Shown: positions 25,174-35,875 of the stretch, in pieces
How the letters are laid out: every line of letters starts with the position of its first letter
Numbering within the stretch: the first letter of the stretch is position 1
From: Planctomycetota bacterium
GTDB lineage: Bacteria > Planctomycetota > Planctomycetia > Planctomycetales > Planctomycetaceae
Assembly: GCA_027624335.1 (NCBI GenBank)
Contig: JAQBWV010000008.1
Location: 1 to 55,051 of the forward strand
Reading direction: 5' to 3'
DNA length: 55,051 bases
Translations under genes and position numbers: made by a program
The notes under the pieces: model-generated
Databases searched by the model: none
What the model saw: only the letters and a program-made list of their open reading frames with translations
What the model was told of the DNA's origin: nothing

Positions 25174-28100
25174 ATTTCAGAGGGCGGTCGTTGTGGTAAA
25201 TCTCGCTGCGGCAAATCGTCAGCGGGTCGTTTCCGTTCTGCTCGGCTTGAGGGGTCGTCCGGTGGCCGATGCGGCTGGGGAATTCTCTCGGGACCGCCCG
25301 GCGGCCCGAAACCACGACCTCGCGGATTCAGTCCTCCCGGACCTCGGTCTTTACAGGGAAGCAGTTTGTCGGCGAGTTTCCATGCCTTGTCGGCTTCAGA
25401 ATTTCGTCCAGCGTGCCTCAGAATTTCGGACCGGCTTCTATGAATCATCGACAGCAATCCCGACACTGATACCGGTTGATCATCGAAAGAAGCAACATCA
25501 TCGAACAGCACAACTGCCTCTTCCAGAAGCTCCAGACTCAATTCCGAATTCTTCAGTCGTCGCTCCAGCATAGCCGAATGTTGCAGGGTTCGGGCAAGCG
25601 ACAGGCGATAAATCACGTGCCCTGGCCACACTTGAGTGAGCCGTCGCAGGATGACAACAGCTTCATCGACGGACGCCTGTGAACCGCTCAACTGCTGCAG
25701 ATCGTTCTGAATTCCCGACAGCCTTCGCAGCGAATTTGCGAGCAGAATGTCGTACTCCGCAGCGTTTGGAAACTGATTCTGCAGCTTACGGGCGATGTCG
25801 ATGGACCGAGCAAACCGGCTCGCGGCTGATTCGACGGATTCGTGCCGCTCCGTTTCCGGAGACGACAGAGCCAGCGCATCGGCGAGCTGAAACTGATAAT
25901 CCGGATTGCCCGGTTCCTGCTGAGCGAGCGTTTCGAGGATCGCGATCGCTGCTTCCAGATCCTGCAACGGATTGCGTGATTCCTGACTCCAGTCGTGCGA
26001 ACTGGCTCCCGCCAGCAGCGATTTCGCGAGTTCGACCTTGTACTGGGGGTTGTCTGAGTCTTCCTCGATCAGCTGCTCCAGAAGGTCACGAGCGTCGCGT
26101 CGCGTCGCCTCCATAAGATACTCGATTTCTCTCGGCGGACCGGAACCGGGTCCACGTCCGGGTCCGGGCGGTTGTCGAATCTCAGGTCGGTCGGCTAGAT
26201 CACCGACCCGGTCTGTGCGGTGTCCGGAACCGCGATCCTCCGCAACACGGTCGCGTGGTCCGGAATCGCGTGGTCTGGAATCGACGGGCCTGCCGGGTAC
26301 CGGGTGACCTCCTCGAGGGTCGCGATCTCTCGGCGGATCGCCAGAATCTGGACCGCGGAAACCGGGGCCACCGAATTCGGGACCACTTATTCGAAATCCC
26401 GGTCGACCTTGAAGCAAAGCGAAGGAGTTCATTGTTTGAGCCATTACAAACCGAGTCTCCGGACGAGACTGCACGTCGATCGGCAGGCTTGTTAGAAAGC
26501 TCGACGATGTCATGAATGCCTCACTGGCCGTCCTGACGTCTCCGACGAGCGCCGCGACTTCGCCAATCTGATTCGAAATGCCGGCGACGGTCAGCGTCGC
26601 GCTGTAGGACGCTGGCTCATCAGGATTCAGCAACATCTCTTCGATATCCGGATTCAGTTCGCGCTGACTAAGTGTTTGATACTGGGTTCTCGCGTTGTCG
26701 TAGGCGGCGATCGCGTCTTCATGACGGCCAAGTCGTCGGTAGATATCACCGACCCTCCGCTGCGCCTTGGCCGTCTGAGACGCCACTTCCGGCGAAGCCT
26801 CGTTTCGACTGGCGAAGTCGATGTAGAACCGCAGCAGCCTGTTGAGCAACTCAGCATCCGCTTCTGTTACGGCGGGAGTGAGCGCCGCGATCGGTTTGGA
26901 TTCCGCACCGGCCTCCCCGTCGATGTTAGAGTTCAGATCCGACTGCACGGATTGAGGAATTCCTCGTTGAGAGAGTCCGTCGACGATCTCCTCAAACGCC
27001 AGCAGCGCGAGCGAAAGGTTATCTTCAGCGCGGTCACGTTCAACACCTGTTCGGCCACGTTCCTGCATCAGCTCCCGGTTAGCGCTGCGCGCCGTCACCA
27101 GTCCCCACGTTGAAACAGCCGCAACCGTGACCAGCAGGATCAGCGTGGTGGCCGTCGTCCAGGCCAGAGCCGGGTTTCGACGACTCCACCGCCAGAGCTG
27201 TTCCACCGGACTGAACCGGCGAGCCTGAATGGGAAACCCGCCAGCGAAGCGCTGCAGGTCATCTGCCAGATCACTCGCCGACTGATAGCGATCGCTGGCG
27301 TTGTGAATCGTGGCCTTGAGGATGATGGTTTCGAGGTCTTTGGGAATGGCCGGGTTGATCTGTCGCGGAGATGTTGGGTTGGCTTCGCTGATCTGCTGCA
27401 TGATGCGTGAGCGAATCGACGCATCGTGAGCCGGTCGAAACGTCAGCAATTCGTAAAGCGTCAGACCGAGACTATAGACATCGCTCCGCTGGTCAAACTG
27501 GCCAACAATCTGCTCGGGCGACATGTACCGCAGCGTGCCGAGAATATCGCCGGTCATTGTCAACTCGTTGTCTTCCGCCAGCCGAGCCAGGCCGAAATCC
27601 ACAATCCACACTGTTCTCGATTGATCAATCAGCAGATTGGACGGTTTGATATCCCGATGCCAGACGCCGTGGCCATGTGCGTATTCCAATGCGCGAGCCA
27701 CCTGGATGCCAATCTCGGCGACCGCGTTCCAGTAGTTGCCCGTTTCAAGTAGCGACGACAGACGCTCCGTCGCCGACGCAAGATGTTTTTCCATCGATCG
27801 GTCGAGCGGAACGGTTTCGTGAGACGAGTTGTCCACCGGACGGTTATCCAGATCGTCTGCAGATTCGTCGGTAGAAACGCCGTCGGCTGCTTTTAGAGAG
27901 TGACCGTCCATCGGTGATGCCGTCGGCTCACCCCAGGCCGTGTCCGCATGGCCGTCCGTCGTCGTGCGCCCGGACTTGTCCCGCAGTCCAGAGATCACCT
28001 GATTCAGCGGCTCGCCCTCGATCAACTGCATGACGTAATAATACAGCCCTTTTTCGTCACCGACTCCGAACACCGGAACGATATTCGAGTGGTGCAGCCG

Positions 28101-28550
28101 CGCGACGGTCTCGGCTTCGCGGCGAAATCTGCGTATCGACTTTGGTGAATTGAGCGTTGCCGGCGAGAGAACTTTCAACGCGACCCGACGCCCCAGCGAC
28201 TCCTGTTCGGCTTCGTAGACCACTCCCATTCCGCCATGACCGATTTCACGGATGATGCGAAAGTCGCCCAGCTGTTTGAGTCCGCTGATGACCGATTGCC
28301 GCTCGATCGAGGTGATTCGCGACTCTTCCTTTGATTTCAGTTGTTCCATCATGGCGACCGCCGGCAGCAGTTCGCGCAGCTCGTCGGCCTGTTCGGGAAA
28401 CCTTAAGACGTACTCCGTGACAGATGGGTATTCGCCTTTGCGGTATCGCTCGGCGAATTCGTCAGCAGCAACGTCCACTGGGTCGCGGTTGTCGTCTGTG
28501 GCAATGGCAGGCTGCACATCTTTCGACGTGGCAGATCGGTCGTCAGTCAT
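25170..28550 (-). CDS. Large membrane Ser/Thr kinase with TPR-like C-terminal region
   Basis: 1126 aa from MTDDRSATSK (28550). A conserved N-terminal segment (EFAERYRKGEYPSVTEYVLRFPEQADELRELLP) precedes the kinase domain: GHGGMG at 104-109, K126, HRD at 298-300, DFG at 318-320 and GTLRYMSPEQ. About 90 extra low-complexity residues (about 190-280) sit inside the kinase domain between the hinge and the catalytic loop. One transmembrane helix follows (about 460-484). The region beyond it carries TPR-like helices and an R/P/G/D-rich stretch encoded at about 26110-26400. It lies between two paralogous ECF sigma genes and overlaps the downstream one by GTGA. Confidence 0.93.
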   Translation of the reverse strand: MTDDRSATSKDVQPAIATDDNRDPVDVAADEFAERYRKGEYPSVTEYVLRFPEQADELRELLPAVAMMEQLKSKEESRITSIERQSVISGLKQLGDFRIIREIGHGGMGVVYEAEQESLGRRVALKVLSPATLNSPKSIRRFRREAETVARLHHSNIVPVFGVGDEKGLYYYVMQLIEGEPLNQVISGLRDKSGRTTTDGHADTAWGEPTASPMDGHSLKAADGVSTDESADDLDNRPVDNSSHETVPLDRSMEKHLASATERLSSLLETGNYWNAVAEIGIQVARALEYAHGHGVWHRDIKPSNLLIDQSRTVWIVDFGLARLAEDNELTMTGDILGTLRYMSPEQIVGQFDQRSDVYSLGLTLYELLTFRPAHDASIRSRIMQQISEANPTSPRQINPAIPKDLETIILKATIHNASDRYQSASDLADDLQRFAGGFPIQARRFSPVEQLWRWSRRNPALAWTTATTLILLVTVAAVSTWGLVTARSANRELMQERGRTGVERDRAEDNLSLALLAFEEIVDGLSQRGIPQSVQSDLNSNIDGEAGAESKPIAALTPAVTEADAELLNRLLRFYIDFASRNEASPEVASQTAKAQRRVGDIYRRLGRHEDAIAAYDNARTQYQTLSQRELNPDIEEMLLNPDEPASYSATLTVAGISNQIGEVAALVGDVRTASEAFMTSSSFLTSLPIDVQSRPETRFVMAQTMNSFALLQGRPGFRISGPEFGGPGFRGPDSGDPPRDRDPRGGHPVPGRPVDSRPRDSGPRDRVAEDRGSGHRTDRVGDLADRPEIRQPPGPGRGPGSGPPREIEYLMEATRRDARDLLEQLIEEDSDNPQYKVELAKSLLAGASSHDWSQESRNPLQDLEAAIAILETLAQQEPGNPDYQFQLADALALSSPETERHESVESAASRFARSIDIARKLQNQFPNAAEYDILLANSLRRLSGIQNDLQQLSGSQASVDEAVVILRRLTQVWPGHVIYRLSLARTLQHSAMLERRLKNSELSLELLEEAVVLFDDVASFDDQPVSVSGLLSMIHRSRSEILRHAGRNSEADKAWKLADKLLPCKDRGPGGLNPRGRGFGPPGGPERIPQPHRPPDDPSSRAERKRPADDLPQRDLPQRPPSEM

Positions 28551-28837
28551 AAAGTGCCTCCCCACCCCAGTCTGCAATCAACCTCGATCAGGCTGCCTCT
28601 GACGCAAAGACGCTGAGCCGCAAAGAGTTTCTTTACATTGCTCGCCTGCAACTGCTTGTTTACCTGACACGAAACATAATCAAGAACCACGGACTACACG
28701 GATAAATATGGACGCTCTTCTGCGGCATCCAAAGCCATCCGTGAAAATCGGTGTCCATCCGTGGCTAACCAATGTTTTTGGATTAGCCGCGCCGTGGCTC
28801 CTGGCGTCTTTGCGTCCAAAAATGCAAATACCTCACC
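28551..28837. repeat. Dispersed intergenic repeat cluster
   Basis: Several short repeats of a kind often found between planctomycete genes: an ACGCAAAGACGC-type unit at 28599-28627, an ACCACGGACTACACGGAT unit at 28687-28704, its inverted partner CCGTGAAAATCGGTGTCC and CCATCCGTGG at 28738-28765, and GGCGTCTTTGCGTCC at 28803-28817, inverted to the first. They recur in related form at 30271-30320 and 31709-31740. No gene is present; the segment separates the second ECF gene from the kinase. Confidence 0.65.
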
Positions 28838-29452
28838 TTACTCCATGAACTCGCCCGAGTCGGAATCCGCCTCCAGTACCTGCTTCAACCGCTTAAGTGC
28901 TCGCACGTATCGATTACTCGCCGCCGTCTTCTGAATCCCCAGAATGTCCGCCACTTCGTTGTTGCTGAGCTCTTCAAAATGCCGCAATGCCAACACTTCC
29001 CGATCAATTTCATCCATGCTGTCCAGAGCCGCTCGAAGCCGGACCAGTCGTTCTTCACGGATTGCGGCGTGACTCGGCGAGGTCAGATTGCCGACAAGTT
29101 GAGCGGCGATCGAGATCGACGTATCGCAACCCTGTTTACCGATGGAAATTTCCTGAGACACATTCCTCTTCTGAGCACCCAGGTGCCGCCGATGCAGATC
29201 AATAATCGTCTGAAACGCAATTTGCCGAACCCACACAAAGAATGGAACCGCCGGATTGCTGGTGTAATCCTCGATCCTCCTGGACGTTTCCAGCCACACA
29301 TCCTGCAGAACATCTGCCGTGTCAACTCGCCCATACAGCCGTCGGTCGAGACGAAACCAAACCATGCGCTGCAGCTTGTCGCGATGCCGCGAAAAGACTT
29401 CAGCAATCGAGTCGGCATCCCCCGACTTCAGCATTTCCAGCTCGTCCAACAT
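28838..29452 (-). CDS. ECF sigma factor, kinase-coupled (copy 2)
   Basis: 204 aa. Region 2 reads LQRMVWFRLDRRLYGRVDTADVLQDVWLETSRRI and is followed by FFVWVRQIAFQTIIDLHRRHLGAQKR; region 4 is MDEIDREVLALRHFEELSNNEVADILGIQKTAASNRYVRALKRLK. It is similar along its whole length to the sigma factor at 24508-25173. It is first in the direction of transcription, about 290 bp of repeat-rich DNA upstream of the kinase. Sigma then kinase is the usual planctomycete order, so this copy may be the original partner and the other a duplicate (inference). Confidence 0.92.
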   Translation of the reverse strand: MLDELEMLKSGDADSIAEVFSRHRDKLQRMVWFRLDRRLYGRVDTADVLQDVWLETSRRIEDYTSNPAVPFFVWVRQIAFQTIIDLHRRHLGAQKRNVSQEISIGKQGCDTSISIAAQLVGNLTSPSHAAIREERLVRLRAALDSMDEIDREVLALRHFEELSNNEVADILGIQKTAASNRYVRALKRLKQVLEADSDSGEFME

Positions 29453-29640
29453 TCAACCGTCCCGATAACTCAAACTCTGTGAGAAACGCCAACCGAACGT
29501 CTGACATCGGTCGAAGAGGCCGGATTGGTTCCCGAAGGTATGAACCGAATTGCCAGCGTGACTGTCCACACTGTCAGGATCAAGTCAACTCCGAGTTGGG
29601 CGGCCATTGTACGGAACATGAATCAGCGAAGGGGTTTGTG

Positions 29641-29702
29641 CAGGGTGCGTTTCGACGAACCGGCAGTACAGACTGAACAATTGTGCGTCGAGACGCACCC
29701 TG
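29641..29702. repeat. Nested palindrome (REP-like)
   Basis: CAGGGTGCGTTTCGACG (29641-29657) is repeated in inverted orientation with one mismatch as CGTCGAGACGCACCCTG (29686-29702). Each arm is itself close to a hairpin: GTGCGT-CGAG-ACGCAC lies at 29683-29698. The outer loop is about 28 nt. The layout resembles paired REP/BIME elements. It could also act as a terminator or an RNA structure in the panD leader. Confidence 0.6.
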
Positions 29703-29743
29703 CTGCGATTTCCTGAATCGATTCCCACCAGGGAGAGAAGACG

Positions 29744-29788
29744 ATGCGTTTTCGGTTTGGTACGATCCGCGACAAGCTGCGGACGTGA
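29744..29788 (+). CDS. Possible 14-residue leader peptide upstream of panD
   Basis: ATG at 29744 is preceded by AGGGAGAGAAGACG, the best ribosome-binding site seen in this part of the window. The frame encodes MRFRFGTIRDKLRT and stops at TGA, 71 bp before panD. It could be a leader peptide, or the start of a gene that was later truncated. There is no run of a single amino acid that would indicate classical attenuation. Confidence 0.3.
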   Translation: MRFRFGTIRDKLRT

Positions 29789-29859
29789 CAGGTTTTTCGT
29801 GTGATCTTCCAGTGGCGAAAGCGGCCTCTCCCCTTGAGCAAGTTCAGAAGAGTGAGACG

Positions 29860-30231
29860 ATGAGGGAATTTGTTGGTGCCAAACTGCACGGTCTGCGAGT
29901 CACGGGCAAGAGTCTGGACTACGAGGGCTCTGCGTCGCTGGCCGTCAGTCTGATGGAAGCCGCCGGGATCAGCCCGTTCGAGCGGGTTTATCTCGTTAAC
30001 AAGTCGACGGGATCGCGTTGGGACACGTACGCGATTCCAGGTCGCGAGGGCGAATTCACGCTCAACGGAGCGGCAGCGCGACTCGGCGAAATCGGCGACG
30101 AAATCCTGCTGTGGACATTCCGTCGCGAAGAACGCTTCACTGGGGCGAATGTCGTCTTCCTCAACGAATTCAACAAGATCGAACGCCGCAAAACCTACCC
30201 TGCCGAAGAACCAACAGTCGTCAAATTCTGA
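29860..30231 (+). CDS. panD: Aspartate 1-decarboxylase-like protein
   Basis: 123 aa from the ATG at 29860 (AGAAGAG upstream); the longer frame back to 29683 lacks family features. PanD makes beta-alanine for pantothenate and coenzyme A. The self-cleavage site G23-S24 is present in DYEGSASL, which would give the pyruvoyl group, and K8, R53 (GSRWDTY) and Y57 correspond to known active-site positions. NGAAARLGEIGDEILL and ANVVFLNEFNKI complete the double-psi barrel. The C-terminal part (RREERFTGANVVF) is slightly longer than in E. coli. Other pantothenate genes are not in the window. Confidence 0.88.
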   Translation: MREFVGAKLHGLRVTGKSLDYEGSASLAVSLMEAAGISPFERVYLVNKSTGSRWDTYAIPGREGEFTLNGAAARLGEIGDEILLWTFRREERFTGANVVFLNEFNKIERRKTYPAEEPTVVKF

Positions 30232-30270
30232 GAACATCAGTCCAGGCCCGGAATGGTCGAACCATGAAAT

Positions 30271-30320
30271 GCACGAATAACACGAAAGCAAAAAAGTCTG
30301 ACTTTCGTGTGTTTCGCGTC
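30271..30320. repeat. Dispersed repeat (CACGAAA type)
   Basis: The segment between panD and the methyltransferase contains GCACGAATAACACGAAAG followed by ACTTTCGTGTGTTTCGCG, two arms that can pair. It belongs to the same kind of boilerplate intergenic repeat as at 28.6-28.8 kb. Confidence 0.5.
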
Positions 30321-30370
30321 TCTCTTGGTTGAATGACTTCGGTTTCTCATCTCAGAAAAAGACGAGCTGC

Positions 30371-31081
30371 ATGTTATCTCGGACGCTCGAACCTGAAGTA
30401 ATGGACACGGCCCAGGAAGCGGTCGACTACGACTCGATGGACCATTCCACAGTCAATCGCTTGTTCGTGGATGATCTGCTGCAGGTGGCAAATGTCGCTG
30501 GATTTGCAGAACAGCTCACGGCGCGAAGCCGACCGCTTCGAGTGCTGGACGTCGGGACGGGAACAGCTCAGATCCCGATCGAATTCTGTCGTCGGTCGGT
30601 CAACGTAGACCTCGTCGCGATCGACCTTGCGGTGGAGATGCTGCAACTCGCCGACCGCAATGTTCGTGACGCCGGGCTGCACGGTCGCATCTGGCTCGAA
30701 CATGTCGACGCGAAAGATCTTCCGTTCAGCGACAGTGACTTTGATTGGGTCATCTCAAACAGCATCGTCCACCACATTCCCGAGCCGCTCGACTGTTTCC
30801 GTGAAATGCAGCGAGTTCTCAGACCCGGCGGGCTGCTGTTTGTCCGTGACCTTCTGCGGCCTGATTCGTCAGATCGAGTTGAAGAGATAGTTGTCACTTA
30901 CGCCGGCGATGAGAACGACGACCAGCGACAACTGTTCCGACAATCGCTGCATGCGGCCTTAACGGTGCCTGAACTGGCGGGCTTGCTGGAGTCGCTCGGC
31001 TTCCCTGCCGAGACCGTCGGGCAGACCAGCGATCGCCACTGGACCGTGACCGCGACGAAGCCTGCGGAAGTGGCTCCCTGA
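30371..31081 (+). CDS. Class I SAM-dependent methyltransferase
   Basis: 236 aa from the ATG at 30371; a TTG at 30329 gives 14 more residues. It shows the Rossmann SAM motifs: motif I LRVLDVGTGTAQIPIEF, the acidic end of strand 2 (VDLVAIDLAVEML), motif II DLPFSDSDFDWVISNSIVHHIPEP, and motif III RVLRPGGLLFVRDL. It is close to the UbiE/Methyltransf_11 group acting on small molecules. The ending (WTVTATKP) is typical of the group. It is preceded by a repeat and is probably not in an operon with panD. Substrate unknown. Confidence 0.85.
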   Translation: MLSRTLEPEVMDTAQEAVDYDSMDHSTVNRLFVDDLLQVANVAGFAEQLTARSRPLRVLDVGTGTAQIPIEFCRRSVNVDLVAIDLAVEMLQLADRNVRDAGLHGRIWLEHVDAKDLPFSDSDFDWVISNSIVHHIPEPLDCFREMQRVLRPGGLLFVRDLLRPDSSDRVEEIVVTYAGDENDDQRQLFRQSLHAALTVPELAGLLESLGFPAETVGQTSDRHWTVTATKPAEVAP

Positions 31082-31413
31082 TCCATAGCTCGTCGCATCT
31101 AGCTGCCGTACCGGTTGTTCGTTTTGCGCCTTCTTCGGAACCGGCAATCTCGACCAGTCTTCTCATGGCAATGCCATTTTCTTCAGCTTCACATCAGGCA
31201 AAGTCGATCATCCCACTGGCAGGCTAAGGACTTCACTCACCTTTCGACACGACTCAGAAGTACGATTGGTTGGTTTCTTCACTGACGCTAAGTTCCGATT
31301 GCAGCGATCATTCTGAAGGTATTTGCCAGCGTCTGTCGACCTGCCAACGACCATACATTGAGATTCATCCCGCCTCACCATCATCCCGAATCATCAACGA
31401 CCGGAGTTACCAC
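31082..31413. other. Intergenic, about 330 bp
   Basis: No convincing gene. The last 15 bases include GGAG at 31402-31405, the ribosome-binding site of the next small gene. Nothing else stands out by eye. Confidence 0.4.
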
Positions 31414-31689
31414 ATGCGAAATCTGCGAATCGCCGACCCGGATTTCGAGTCTCGTATCTGTAGCCCTCTGAGCGACTGCCTGATTCAACTGGACAGTGCA
31501 GGCAGCACCAGGGTTGTGCAGCAGCAGACAGTCTCAGAGCCCGTTAGCTGGGGTGAGCAGTGGTCTTCCGGCAAACAGCAGATTTCGTCGCGGCTGGCTT
31601 TGATTGAAGCGGAGCTGGACCGCCTGGCCAGCAAAGGGCCGGAGCCTCCACTCCTTTCGGTCTTCGATTCGGAAAACGATTCGTATTGA
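31414..31689 (+). CDS. Small hypothetical protein
   Basis: 91 aa from the ATG at 31414, which has GGAG 8 nt upstream. It starts MRNLRIADPDFESRICSPLSD and ends with an amphipathic helix (QISSRLALIEAELDRLAS) and an acidic tail. It has no signal peptide or membrane helix. The good ribosome-binding site and helical periodicity make it likely real. I do not recognise a family; small proteins of this kind are common and unnamed in planctomycetes. Confidence 0.6.
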   Translation: MRNLRIADPDFESRICSPLSDCLIQLDSAGSTRVVQQQTVSEPVSWGEQWSSGKQQISSRLALIEAELDRLASKGPEPPLLSVFDSENDSY

Positions 31690-32098
31690 ACACTCACAGC
31701 GGCAGGCCTTCTGACGCGAAGGCGCAAAGCCGCTGAGGTTCACACTGTGGATTGGGTCTTGAAATCGGGATGCTGACAGCAGAATAGCCTTTCGCAGAGG
31801 GTTGCTGGATGGAATCTTTGCGATTTCGATTGCGGCTTCGCGACTTCGCATCACACCACTACCTGCAAAAAGCCCACTCTCTGCAGAGACGCCGGTCAGT
31901 CGCGACAGTATCTGCCGAATTCCATCGGCCCGGCTGATCCGATAGAACTCCACCCTCCGGCACACCGCGACACCGCGCGCCCGTTTGGTTGCAGCGGTGT
32001 CGTGTCGTTGTGCATGGCCCTGGTTGTTCCTGCTCGATCTAGTGCTTGAGCGACCGAGGGCACTCACCAGAAACTTTCATTACAGACCCGGACCAAAA
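31690..32098. other. ileS upstream region with dispersed repeat
   Basis: About 410 bp. An intergenic repeat unit lies at 31709-31740 (TCTGACGCGAAGGCGCAAAG, resembling 28599-28627). The rest shows no gene, no T-box-like structure that I can recognise and no clear terminator. A 177-codon minus-strand frame covering it also runs through the neighbouring small gene in antisense and is not accepted. Confidence 0.45.
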
Positions 32099-35809
<3,711 letters not shown>

Positions 35810-35875
35810 AGGCTGAATCATTGAGTCGATGGTGCTGCCTGGAGTGCAGTCTCTTCTGACTTTTATCGGATTCGA

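Larger units (their letters stand above)
29453..29859. other. Divergent intergenic region upstream of panD
   Basis: About 400 bp between the divergent ECF and panD genes. It holds a nested palindromic repeat at 29641-29702 and a tiny frame with a strong ribosome-binding site at 29744-29788, listed separately. I see nothing else that looks coding. Promoters for both directions must lie here but I cannot place them reliably. Confidence 0.5.

Noticed and set aside
31534-32067. 177-codon minus-strand frame upstream of ileS
   Set aside because: It covers an intergenic repeat and the small plus-strand gene in antisense, with no recognisable domain.
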